A DNA stretch of 10,290 bases, taken from NCBI GenBank assembly GCA_903912435.1, contig CAIWHI010000018.1, forward strand, positions 1-10,290. The letters run 5' to 3'. Numbering within the stretch: the stretch's first letter is position 1; each line of letters begins with the position of its first letter. The notes under the pieces were generated by a model that did not search any database, was not told the DNA's origin, and saw nothing but the letters and a program-made list of their open reading frames with translations. Positions 1-7,858 of this stretch are shown piece by piece. A program made the position numbers and the translations under genes. The DNA is from an uncultured Bacteroidota bacterium. Lineage in GTDB: Bacteria; Bacteroidota; Bacteroidia; Chitinophagales; Chitinophagaceae.

Positions 1-1
1 A

Positions 2-2794
2 GGTATTACCTCACTTACAGGTGATAACCAACCATTGATTGTAATAGATGGTATACCTATGGATAACTCCATCAATAATTATGACCCTACCAATTCAGGT
101 TTTCAGGCAGGAGGTGCAAATGGTAACCTTACCGGAGGTTCTATGTCTTCTAACCGAGGACTGGATATTAATCCAAATGATATAGAAAGTATTAACGTAC
201 TGAAAGGCCCTGCAGCTACTGCGCTATATGGTCTTAAAGCAGCAAGTGGTGTGTTGATGATCACCACTAAAAAGGGCAATAGTGGTGGTGCAAAAGGAAT
301 GCATGTAACTGTAAATTCTTCTTATTCTGTAGATATGGTTAATAAGCTGCCTGAAATGCAGAATAAATATTCTGAAGGTGCAGATGGTCTGTATAGAGAT
401 AATTATAATAATTCTGCTACTCCAACTGTTAACCCTAAGAAGTTCTCATGGGGAGCAGAAATAGATACCCTCATGCGTACCGGGGTATCTAATGTATATG
501 ATCCTAATGGTAAAATAGTAGGAAAATCTAACCCATTAGGCAAATATGCAGCAACACCATATGATGCCTTTAAATTCTTCCAAAATGGGTATACAGCCAA
601 TAATAATGTGGCTATATCAGGTGGGGATGATAAGAACTCTTATCGTGTATCATTGGGTAATATGCATCAAAATGGCACAATGCCAACTGCAAAATATGAT
701 AAAACCACATTTGGTATTAGCGGACAGTCTGCTGTAAATGATAAGCTGACAATTTCAGGAAGCGCCTATTATACAGGCTCAGGAAATGACAAGATACAGC
801 AAGGTTCAAATACCTCTGGTATTATGCTTGGCCTGCTACGTACCCCACCTACATTCGATGATTCTTATGGTAATAGTAATGGTGCAACAAGCCCCAACGC
901 CTATACGTTGCCAAATGGTAATCAAAGAAATTACCGTGGCGGTGGTGGTTATGATAACCCTTACTGGACTGTAAACAGAAGCCCATCACACGATGATCTT
1001 AACAGGGCTTATGGTTTTGGACAGGCAAATTATAAGGTTAATAACTGGATGGATCTTACCTACAGGCTTGGTGGTGATGTTTACTCTCAGTCATCTAAAC
1101 AGTCTTATGATATAGGTTCAAACGGCGTTGCTTCCGGAGGTGGTATGATTAATTTGATTGACTATTTCAACAGGCAATTTAACTCTGACTTCATTGTAAA
1201 TATGCACAAAACCTTTAATAAGGATTTTGGTGGTTCGGTAATTGTGGGTGAGAATTATTTCTCCCAGGTTTCCAGCACAAGGTTTGTTCAAGGTACTAAT
1301 CTTACATTACCTAATTTCCTGGATATAAGTAATGCAACTGCTTTATTGAGTAGTGAAGGTGAATCTAAATTAAGGAGATCCGCATGGTATGGCCAGGCTG
1401 AAGGTGGATACAAGAATATGCTCTATGTAACCTTAACCGGACGTGACGAAACTTCATCAACCTTACCTGAAAAAAATAATAACTTCTTCTATCCCTCAGC
1501 AGGGTTATCATTCATTTTTACTGAGCCATTAGGATTATCTGGTAGTAATACCTTGTCTTATGGTAAATTCAGAATGTCTTATGCACAGGCAGGTAAGGAT
1601 GCATCTGCACAGGGATTAACTACTCCTTTCGGACCAGCAAAATTACAGGATGGATTCACTAGTGGGCTTGCATGGCCAATTAATGGAATTTCAGGTTTCC
1701 AACAATCTAATAGTGTTACTGTTTTAGGCAATCCTGATCTAAAACCTGAGCATACAAATTCATATGAAGTAGGTACCGACCTTTCTTTTTTCCATAATAA
1801 GATAAGCTTTAGTGGGACATATTACTATGCATTAACAACCGATGCTATTATACAGGTACCAGTTGCTTACTCTACAGGATATGCTGCTGCACTTATGAAT
1901 GTAGCAAAAATCAGCAATCAGGGTGTGGAGCTTACAATTAATACTACCCCAATAAAAACCAAGTATGGTCTTCGTTGGGACCTTAGCTTTAATTACAGCA
2001 AAAACATTAATAAAGTTATTAATTTGGCCAATGGCGTTACCAATTTGTTCGTAGGTGGTTTCCAGAATGGTTCAATTGTTGACATACCTGGCCAACCTGC
2101 AGGTTTGATTTATGGTACAAAATTCGTCCGTGACACCAAAACAGGTAAGTACTTAATAAATGATGATAAAACTGATCCTGGTTTTGGAATGCCAATAGTT
2201 GATCCAAATGCAACTAATCAGGTTATTGGAAATACAAATCCTGATTGGATAGGTTCAATAATCAGTAATCTATCTTATAAAGGATTGTCTTTAGGAATCC
2301 AGATCGCAATCAGGCAGGGTGGCCAGATGTGGGATGGAACCAGAGGTGCTATGGATTATTTTGGTACGGCTGGAGAAACTGTGGACAGGACAAAAACAAC
2401 TACATTTAGTGGTATTGCAGGTCATCTTGATGCTACTGGTAATATTGTTAGCACAGGTAATCAGGTTACCACCTCTGCAGTTGCTAACCAATACTATTGG
2501 CAGAATATAGGTAATAGCTTTACCGGGCCTACTGAAAGCACAGTTGAGGATGCTTCATTTATTAAACTTCGCCAGATAAGCCTGACCTATGCTTTGCCAT
2601 CTGCAATTTCAAAGAAGATGCATTTCCAGTCTGTAGCTGTGTCAGCGTTTGCTAATAATATCATATTATGGACAGCCTATAAGGGCGTAGATCCTGAAAC
2701 TAGCCTTGCAGGGCCATCAAATGCTCAGGGTCTTGATTATTTCAATAGTCCTGGTATTAAATCATATGGCCTTCGTCTAAATCTTGGTTTATAA
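2..2794 (+). CDS. SusC/RagA-family TonB-dependent outer-membrane transporter, 5'-truncated by window edge
   Basis: This is the beta-barrel importer of a SusCD pair, which takes up bulky nutrients through the outer membrane using TonB energy. The frame is open to the left edge, so 930 residues are seen and the start is outside the window; the first possible initiator, TTG at 35, is mid-domain and not a real start. Missing are the signal peptide, the carboxypeptidase-like N-terminal domain, the TonB box and the start of the plug. Seen are the plug motif PLIVIDGIP (residues 11-19 of the fragment) and the SusC/RagA signature region around nt 176-270 (NDIESINVLKGPAATALYG, followed by ITTKKG). The rest is a long Gly/Asn/aromatic-rich barrel, with the usual NPDLKPEHTNSYEVG segment near nt 1729-1773. 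It ends 30 nt before the susD-like gene, consistent with one transcript. The substrate cannot be told: no glycoside hydrolase, peptidase or regulator is in view. Confidence 0.95.
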   Translation, partial: GITSLTGDNQPLIVIDGIPMDNSINNYDPTNSGFQAGGANGNLTGGSMSSNRGLDINPNDIESINVLKGPAATALYGLKAASGVLMITTKKGNSGGAKGMHVTVNSSYSVDMVNKLPEMQNKYSEGADGLYRDNYNNSATPTVNPKKFSWGAEIDTLMRTGVSNVYDPNGKIVGKSNPLGKYAATPYDAFKFFQNGYTANNNVAISGGDDKNSYRVSLGNMHQNGTMPTAKYDKTTFGISGQSAVNDKLTISGSAYYTGSGNDKIQQGSNTSGIMLGLLRTPPTFDDSYGNSNGATSPNAYTLPNGNQRNYRGGGGYDNPYWTVNRSPSHDDLNRAYGFGQANYKVNNWMDLTYRLGGDVYSQSSKQSYDIGSNGVASGGGMINLIDYFNRQFNSDFIVNMHKTFNKDFGGSVIVGENYFSQVSSTRFVQGTNLTLPNFLDISNATALLSSEGESKLRRSAWYGQAEGGYKNMLYVTLTGRDETSSTLPEKNNNFFYPSAGLSFIFTEPLGLSGSNTLSYGKFRMSYAQAGKDASAQGLTTPFGPAKLQDGFTSGLAWPINGISGFQQSNSVTVLGNPDLKPEHTNSYEVGTDLSFFHNKISFSGTYYYALTTDAIIQVPVAYSTGYAAALMNVAKISNQGVELTINTTPIKTKYGLRWDLSFNYSKNINKVINLANGVTNLFVGGFQNGSIVDIPGQPAGLIYGTKFVRDTKTGKYLINDDKTDPGFGMPIVDPNATNQVIGNTNPDWIGSIISNLSYKGLSLGIQIAIRQGGQMWDGTRGAMDYFGTAGETVDRTKTTTFSGIAGHLDATGNIVSTGNQVTTSAVANQYYWQNIGNSFTGPTESTVEDASFIKLRQISLTYALPSAISKKMHFQSVAVSAFANNIILWTAYKGVDPETSLAGPSNAQGLDYFNSPGIKSYGLRLNLGL

Positions 2795-2824
2795 TATAAA
2801 ATATTCACATAAAAAATATAAGTC

Positions 2825-4174
2825 ATGAAAATGATAAAAATTTCATCGATAATTTTAGTAGGTGCAATGTTGTTTAATTCATCGTGTAAAAAAACCTTTT
2901 ATACCGATGTGAATCATAACCCTAATGCACCCGCCGTTGTTACTCCGGCTACTTTGCTTTCTACTGTTGAGGGATCTCTTGGTTACTCAATAGGAGGGAA
3001 TATGTCTCTATATACTTCCATATTTATGCAGCAGGTGAATGGGATAGGTAATCAGGCCCAGGCATATAATAATTACATATTTACAGGGCAGGATGTTGAC
3101 AACCTTTGGGCCAATATGTATACTTCTGTAATGCTCAATGACAATGTGTTGATGCAAGCTGCAGATGCTAAAGGATATAACGTTTATAGCGGAGTATCCA
3201 GGGTTTTGATGGCGTACTCACTTCAGACTACCATTGATTGCTGGGGTAAAGTTCCCTTTTCAACAGCTTTCCAGGGATTCGGTAAGCTACAGCCAACTTA
3301 TGATGACGATCAGGCATTGTATGCCAGCATTCTTAAAATGTGTGATTCAGCCATTGTTTTTCTTAAAGACAGCACTCCGGGTGCTTTGGTTCCTGGAGCC
3401 GAAGACGTAATCTATGGTGGATCTGTTGACAATTGGATCAAATTTGCTCATGCGATCAAGGCAAGGATTTATATGCATCAATTATCACTAAGTGGCACTA
3501 ATGCTGCTAGTGCATTGGCCGAGATTGCACTTTCTTTTTCTTCAAATGCCGATAATGCAGTTTATAAGTTTGGTACTGCAAGTAGTGCGAACAACGCATG
3601 GTATCAGTTTATTAACCAGAGGGCGGGTTATGTAAGTTTTGCAACGGCAGGTATAGCTACCAAATTACTGGCTAGTAATGATCCTCGTTTTACATTTATG
3701 ATTGATACAACAGCAGCAAATGGCTCTGATAATCTGGCAGCATATTATGGTGCACCTGATGCTGTTACAGAATTTATCACCTATGATGAGCTCCAGTTCA
3801 TGACAGCAGAGGCACTTAATTCACAATCTGGTAGTATCTCGGCTATTCAGGCCGCTTATCAAAGTGGTATTATGGCAAGTATGCAAAAATTGGGAGTTGA
3901 TGCAACTTCTGCAACGGCTTATATTTCTGCTAATGGAACGCTTACAACTGCCAATGCAAAATCAAAAATTGCCAACGAGGAGTACATTGCATTGTTCTTA
4001 AATCCTGAGGCATGGACTTTATGGCGCAGGACCGGTTTCCCTGCTCTGGTACCAACTACGACAAGTTCAAATATTCCAAGGCGCCTATTATATCCACAAT
4101 CAGAGTACTCATACAATGCTGCTAATGTTCCTGCCAGCACAATGTATACTACAAAGATCTTCTGGGATAAATAA
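2825..4174 (+). CDS. SusD/RagB-family surface lipoprotein (SusD-like, nutrient-binding)
   Basis: A 449-residue partner of the upstream SusC-like barrel. SusD proteins sit on the outer leaflet as a lid over SusC and help capture the ligand. The N-terminus has a basic start (MKMIK), a hydrophobic stretch and a lipobox-like site with Cys at residue 21 followed by Lys-Lys (LFNSSCKK), so export and lipidation are likely, although Asn at -3 is not ideal. Next comes the TDVNHNPNAP segment typical of the SusD-like subgroup that binds oligomeric nutrients, then a helical TPR-like core (for example the region around YSLQTTIDCWGKVPF). The C-terminal part has the usual EEYIALFLNPEAWTLWRRTGFP signature split over nt 3976-4050. 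Length is normal for the subgroup (about 450-550). ATG 2825 was chosen because it gives the full signal peptide; ATG 2831 is a possible alternative. The family is clear; the ligand is unknown. Confidence 0.93.
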   Translation: MKMIKISSIILVGAMLFNSSCKKTFYTDVNHNPNAPAVVTPATLLSTVEGSLGYSIGGNMSLYTSIFMQQVNGIGNQAQAYNNYIFTGQDVDNLWANMYTSVMLNDNVLMQAADAKGYNVYSGVSRVLMAYSLQTTIDCWGKVPFSTAFQGFGKLQPTYDDDQALYASILKMCDSAIVFLKDSTPGALVPGAEDVIYGGSVDNWIKFAHAIKARIYMHQLSLSGTNAASALAEIALSFSSNADNAVYKFGTASSANNAWYQFINQRAGYVSFATAGIATKLLASNDPRFTFMIDTTAANGSDNLAAYYGAPDAVTEFITYDELQFMTAEALNSQSGSISAIQAAYQSGIMASMQKLGVDATSATAYISANGTLTTANAKSKIANEEYIALFLNPEAWTLWRRTGFPALVPTTTSSNIPRRLLYPQSEYSYNAANVPASTMYTTKIFWDK

Positions 4175-4205
4175 GACCATAGTGAATATATTTTCATCAA
4201 CAAAG

Positions 4206-4240
4206 GCAATGCCGTACTTCACAGTGCGGCATTGCTTTTT
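4206..4240 (+). terminator. Intrinsic terminator closing the susCD transcript
   Basis: Arms 4206-4218 and 4223-4235 form a 13-bp stem (outer nine pairs GCAATGCCG/CGGCATTGC, one inner G-T wobble) with a four-base TCAC loop, followed by five Ts at 4236-4240. It lies 31 nt after the susD-like stop codon. It separates the SusCD unit from the phosphate operon and implies that the latter has its own promoter. Confidence 0.92.
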
Positions 4241-4308
4241 ATTATGTGCCAACAAATTGGTTTATTCACAAAGCCGAATCATAAGATGTAAAATGATTCT
4301 CACCTGAC

Positions 4309-4348
4309 TTAACATTAAGTTAATATTGACGTAATGTACTGGTAACAT
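4309..4348 (+). promoter_or_regulatory. Candidate Pho box: four 7-bp direct repeats with 11-bp periodicity
   Basis: Units TTAACAT (4309), TTAATAT (4320), GTAATGT (4331) and GTAACAT (4342) start exactly 11 bp apart, with four-base spacers TAAG, TGAC and ACTG. They fit the pattern (T/G)TAA(C/T)(A/G)T. Tandem 7+4 bp units are the known binding layout of PhoB/PhoP-type OmpR-family regulators, and the TTAACA core resembles the Bacillus PhoP repeat. The array sits just upstream of an outer-membrane porin and pstSCAB-phoU, where a phosphate-starvation site is expected. The repeat is seen directly; its identity as a PhoB site is inferred. The regulator itself is not encoded in the window. Confidence 0.75.
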
Positions 4349-4356
4349 TGGTGTTG

Positions 4357-4364
4357 TTCTTTTG
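4357..4364 (+). promoter_or_regulatory. Candidate -7 promoter element of the porin-pst operon
   Basis: TTCTTTTG matches the Bacteroidota -7 consensus TAnnTTTG at all but the second base. It begins 8 nt after the last Pho-box unit, the distance expected when an activator replaces the -33 element. No TTTG lies at the usual -33 spacing. Transcription would begin near 4371, giving a leader of about 20 nt before ATG 4392. Confidence 0.5.
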
Positions 4365-4391
4365 CAACAAATTAAAACACACACATTTCAA

Positions 4392-5711
4392 ATGAAAAAT
4401 TCAATCAAAAAGTTCAGTCTTGCTTGTACAACAATGCTTTTATTAGCCCAGGGATCACAAGCCCAGGTAATGGCTGATTCAAATGCTGCATTTGTGCCAA
4501 ATGGCAAATTGTGGGGTTATGCTTTCGGTGACCTTTCTTATAAAGGTGCAACTGATGATGCAAACCGTGGTGGTTCAAACCAATACACAAAGGTTCCGTT
4601 GAATGAAAACCAATTTCAGTTTCGTCGTGTTTACCTTGGTTATGACTACAATATTTCTAAAAATTTCTCTGCTGAATTCTTATTTGCTGCTGAAGACAAT
4701 TTTACTTCAGGCGTATTAGGCCAGGGAACTGGTGACGTATTGGCGAATAACAAATTTGCTCCTTACGTTAAATTAGCTAATATCCGTTGGAAAAATATTT
4801 ACAAAAATGCTGACCTTGTTGTAGGCCAATCAGCTACTCCTACATTCGCTAAGAATGGTAGTGGTATGGCTTCGGAAGAAGTTTGGGGTTACAGGAGTAT
4901 CGAAAGGACAATTACCGATATCCGCCGTACTACTTCTTTTGATATGGGTATTGCTTTACAAGGCAAATTTGATTCAAAAGGTAACTACGGTTACGTTGTA
5001 ATGGTAGCTAATGGTACTGGTGCAAAAACAGAAAATGACAACTTCAAGTCATTCTATGGTGATATCTGGGGTAAATTCGCTGACAAGAAAATCATCGTAG
5101 ACCTTTACCAGGATTATACAAGGTTGAACTGGGGTCAGTATATCAATGGTTATAAATCAGCTCTACCTAGCCCTAATGGTACTTACTACCATGAGCGTGC
5201 TATGACTAAATTATTTGTTGCTTACCAAACTAAGCCATTAACAGTAGGTGTAGAATTCTTTATGAATACTTTATTGGGTGATGTAAACGTAACTGGTAAA
5301 GATGGTAATACTTATTACCGCACTACTAAGGCTATGGGTCTTTCTGTATTCGCTAAAGCCCAGGTTAAGAAAGACAAGTTGAATGCATTTGTACGTTTTG
5401 ATAATTATGACCCAACCGGCAACTTAAGCAATATAGCTGGTGAGCAAAATACTAAATCATACACTGCAACTACCTCACAGTACGATCCTACTACTAAGGA
5501 AATGTTTGTTACTTATGGTTTGGATTTTACCCCAATCAAGAATGTACACGTTATGCCAAACATATGGATGAACACTTACAACAGTGGTCTTGATGCTACT
5601 GCCAGCAATACATTTGGTACTAAGTATTCTACTATGAATAGTGGTGTAACTGCAATGAAGGGTACAGACGTTCTTTACCGTCTTACTTTCTACTACGTAT
5701 TCGGTAAATAA
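4392..5711 (+). CDS. Outer-membrane porin, phosphate-selective porin O/P-like
   Basis: A 439-residue exported beta-barrel that probably lets phosphate or other small anions cross the outer membrane. The start at ATG 4392 gives a clean signal peptide (MKNSIKK, hydrophobic LACTTMLLLA, cleavage after SQA at residue 24). The in-frame TTG at 4362 overlaps the likely promoter and would put ten polar residues ahead of the signal. The mature part opens with the early barrel strands GKLWGYAFGDLSY and FQFRRVYLGYDY, which resemble the start of porin O/P proteins, then alternating amphipathic strands, and ends in FYYVFGK; a C-terminal aromatic-rich strand is usual for barrels. It is the first gene after the Pho box and 30 nt before pstS, which is the best argument for a role in phosphate. 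Arginine is mostly CGT here, unlike the AGG-rich pstB, consistent with high expression. The family call is from overall pattern; selectivity is inferred from context. Confidence 0.75.
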   Translation: MKNSIKKFSLACTTMLLLAQGSQAQVMADSNAAFVPNGKLWGYAFGDLSYKGATDDANRGGSNQYTKVPLNENQFQFRRVYLGYDYNISKNFSAEFLFAAEDNFTSGVLGQGTGDVLANNKFAPYVKLANIRWKNIYKNADLVVGQSATPTFAKNGSGMASEEVWGYRSIERTITDIRRTTSFDMGIALQGKFDSKGNYGYVVMVANGTGAKTENDNFKSFYGDIWGKFADKKIIVDLYQDYTRLNWGQYINGYKSALPSPNGTYYHERAMTKLFVAYQTKPLTVGVEFFMNTLLGDVNVTGKDGNTYYRTTKAMGLSVFAKAQVKKDKLNAFVRFDNYDPTGNLSNIAGEQNTKSYTATTSQYDPTTKEMFVTYGLDFTPIKNVHVMPNIWMNTYNSGLDATASNTFGTKYSTMNSGVTAMKGTDVLYRLTFYYVFGK

Positions 5712-5741
5712 TTTTAATAAGCGTTTCTAAAAATTAAGTAT

Positions 5742-6847
5742 ATGAAAATTGTAAAAAATCTGGCATTCGCTGCGCTTGCAGTTGCAATATCAGGAAGCAT
5801 GATGCTTACCAGTTGTGCTGGTGGCAACAGCCCCAAAGCAGCAGATTCTACCGCTAAGGCTGGTAATGATGATGATAACACTATCCTGGGTGCGGGTGCA
5901 ACATTCCCTAATCCTTTGTATTCTAAAATGTTTTCTGAATACAACAAGACTACCAGCCTGAAAGTAAATTATCAGTCAATAGGTTCAGGTGGTGGTATCC
6001 AGCAGTTGACCAGCAAAACTGTAGATTTTGGTGCATCTGATGCCCCTCTGAATGGTAAGCAAGACAGTGCATTATCAGCTCCTGCTATTCATATACCAAT
6101 TACTGCCGGTGCAGTTGTATTAAGCTACAACTTACCCGACTTCAAGGATACACTTAATTTGTCTCCTGATGTATTGGCTAAAATCTTCTTAGGTGAAATC
6201 AAGAAATGGAATGACCCTAAGATTGCAGCTATCAACAAAGGTGTAAAATTACCTTCATTGGATATCCAGGTAGCACACCGTAGTGATGGTAGTGGTACAT
6301 CTAACATCTTCACTACCTACCTTTCTAAGGTGAGTAAAGATTGGGATGCAAAAGTTGGTAAGGGTTCATCAGTTAACTGGCCTGTAGGCCTGGGTGGAAA
6401 AGGTAACGAAGGTGTTGCCGGTTCTGTAAAGCAAACTCCAGGCTGCATTGGTTATATCGAGTTAGCTTATGCTATCCAAAATGGTATGTCTTATGCAAGG
6501 ATGCAGAACAAAGCTGGTAAGTTTATCACACCAAGCATTGCCAGTATCACTGCGGCAGCAAATATCACTATACAGCAGATGCTAAGGTATCTTTAACTAA
6601 TACTGATGCTGCTGATGGTTATCCAATATCTGGTCTTACCTGGATACTTGTTTATAAGGAGCAGAAATACAACAACCGTAGTGCTGATAGGGCTACTAAA
6701 ATCATTAAAATGGTTAATTGGATGGTTCATGAAGGCCAGCAATATTGCGCTCCATTGAATTATGCTCCATTATCGGCAAATGCAGTAAGCGTTGCAGAAG
6801 CGCAATTGAAGTCAGTTACCTACGATGGTAAACCAATATTGCAATAA
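5742..6847 (+). CDS. pstS: Phosphate ABC transporter substrate-binding lipoprotein PstS, frameshifted near 6573
   Basis: PstS binds phosphate in the periplasm and delivers it to PstCA. The first frame (5742-6596) has a signal with lipobox LTSC (Cys25), an Asp/Asn linker, and the ligand-site motifs GAGATFP (50-56), SIGSGGGI (79-86), DFGASDAPL (95-103) and RSDGSGTSNIF (180-190), plus IFLGEIKKWNDP. After residue 277 the frame turns to an unrelated tail, QQMLRYL, and stops. The missing C-terminal lobe is intact in the -1 frame from 6575 to 6847, including DAADGYPISGLTWILVYKEQ and NYAPLSANAV. Restoring one C at about 6573 (ATA CCA GCA GAT) gives a 368-residue protein of normal length with no further lesion. 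The cause is either a sequence error or a recent mutation; see findings. The gene follows the porin by 30 nt and precedes pstC. As written, the product would lack the C-terminal lobe and probably not bind phosphate. Confidence 0.93.
6570..6578 (+). other. Frameshift site in pstS (apparent one-base C deletion)
   Basis: The sequence ATACAGCAG is read here as Ile-Gln-Gln, while ATA CCA GCA GAT (Ile-Pro-Ala-Asp) would continue the family sequence into the downstream frame. A CC dinucleotide collapsed to C explains everything. There is no slippery heptamer at the site, so programmed -1 frameshifting is not supported. Confidence 0.85.
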
Positions 6848-6865
6848 TAAGCTTCAATAAACTAA

Positions 6866-7852
6866 ATGGAAACATCAGTTGATAAAGTCTTAAAACCCGC
6901 TCCTCTCAAAAACGGAGCGGGTTTTAATTCTCAAAAAACACCGGAAACTGTGAGTACCAATAAACGGTTAAAGAGGTCGCACCGCCAAATACGTGCTGAA
7001 AATATTTTCAGGCGCACAATTATGATAGTGGCGGTTGCCACAGTGGTTCTGGTAACTGGAATAATGGTTACACTGGCATACCAATCAAGGTTGTCAATAC
7101 AAAGTGCTGGTTTAGGCTTTTTGTGGGGCAAGGTTTGGGATCCGGTTAGGGATATTTTCGGTGTTTACCCGTTTTTATTGGGTACACTACTTACATCATT
7201 TCTCGCATTGATTATTTCAGTGCCATTTTCATTTGCAGTTGCCTTATTCCTTGGTGAGTATTTCCCAAAAGGGTGGATGCCCGACCTGTTGAAGAACACA
7301 GTAGAGCTAATTGCTGCCGTACCATCTGTAATCTATGGTTTTTGGGGATTAGCAGTGTTAGTACCTATTGTACGCACTTTTGAATCAGCTATAGGAGTTG
7401 ATGCTATTGGGCAAGGTATATTTAGTTCGTCATTAATACTGGCCATTATGATTATACCCTATGCGGCATCGCTTGGTAGGTCAATGATTCAAATGGTTCC
7501 TTCTAATCTTAAGGAAGCAGCTTATTCTTTGGGTGCTACAAGGTGGGAAGTAATACGTATGGTAATACTACCCTACACAAAATCAGGTCTTTTTGCCGGA
7601 GTAATGTTATCACTGGGCCGCGCGCTTGGTGAAACAATGGCTGTGACCATGGTAATAGGCAATACCAGCTTGATACCTAAAAACATTTTTTCACCTGGTA
7701 ATACTATGGCCAGCGTAATAGCAAACGAGTTTACCGAGGCCGACCATCCTGTTTATTTGTCGGCACTTATTGAGTTGGGCCTTGTACTATTTGTAGTTAC
7801 AGTGGTTATCAATATGATTGGTAAAAGATTGATAAAAGGAGTTACAAAATAA
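6866..7852 (+). CDS. pstC: Phosphate ABC transporter permease PstC
   Basis: One of the two inner-membrane subunits that form the phosphate channel with PstA. The 328-residue frame has a polar N-terminal extension (1-50), a first membrane helix (about 52-72), a periplasmic loop, and a cluster of hydrophobic helices from about 100 onward. It carries the PstC segment ELIAAVPSVIYGFWGL (147-162), the cytoplasmic EAA loop EAAYSLGATRWEVIRMVILP (217-236) that docks with PstB, and GRALGETMAV (251-260), a conserved block bearing Arg and Glu implicated in transport in the family. The start is uncertain. ATG 6866 lies 18 nt after the restored pstS stop but puts a terminator-like hairpin into the coding sequence and adds about 28 low-complexity residues. 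GTG 6950 gives a 300-residue protein (beginning at residue 29, STNKRLKR after Met) with a more usual N-terminus. Downstream, pstA follows after 6 nt. Confidence 0.95.
   Translation: METSVDKVLKPAPLKNGAGFNSQKTPETVSTNKRLKRSHRQIRAENIFRRTIMIVAVATVVLVTGIMVTLAYQSRLSIQSAGLGFLWGKVWDPVRDIFGVYPFLLGTLLTSFLALIISVPFSFAVALFLGEYFPKGWMPDLLKNTVELIAAVPSVIYGFWGLAVLVPIVRTFESAIGVDAIGQGIFSSSLILAIMIIPYAASLGRSMIQMVPSNLKEAAYSLGATRWEVIRMVILPYTKSGLFAGVMLSLGRALGETMAVTMVIGNTSLIPKNIFSPGNTMASVIANEFTEADHPVYLSALIELGLVLFVVTVVINMIGKRLIKGVTK
6890..6927 (+). other. Terminator-like perfect hairpin at the pstS-pstC junction
   Basis: Arms TTAAAACCCGCTCC (6890-6903) and GGAGCGGGTTTTAA (6914-6927) pair over 14 bp without mismatch around a ten-base loop. 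The GC core followed by four Ts looks like an intrinsic terminator, but the T-run is short and is interrupted by AA, so termination is probably partial. It lies 42 nt after the restored pstS stop. It could lower pstCAB expression relative to pstS or protect the pstS mRNA 3' end. If pstC starts at ATG 6866, the hairpin lies within codons 9-21 and would be opened by ribosomes. Confidence 0.7.
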
Positions 7853-7858
7853 TTTATT

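Noticed and set aside
35..37. TTG at 35 as the start of the SusC-like gene
   Set aside because: The frame is open and family-like to base 2, and this codon is in the middle of the plug motif PLIVIDGIP, so the gene simply runs off the left edge.
3919..4209. Minus-strand open frame of 96 codons across the end of susD, and similar antisense frames under susC, pstS, pstC, pstB and phoU
   Set aside because: They lie opposite strongly family-matched genes, show no recognisable domain, and follow from the codon pattern of the sense strand.
4309..4348. Short tandem repeats as a CRISPR or minisatellite
   Set aside because: Units are 7 bp with 4-bp spacers, degenerate and upstream of a promoter; this fits regulator binding, not CRISPR or a satellite.
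4362..4391. TTG at 4362 as the porin start, adding ten residues
   Set aside because: The TTG overlaps the likely -7 element, the added residues are polar and precede the signal peptide, and ATG 4392 gives a standard signal sequence.
6567..6600. Programmed -1 ribosomal frameshift in pstS
   Set aside because: No slippery heptamer precedes the shift, I see no stimulatory structure close downstream, and PstS is not known to use recoding. A lost C is simpler.
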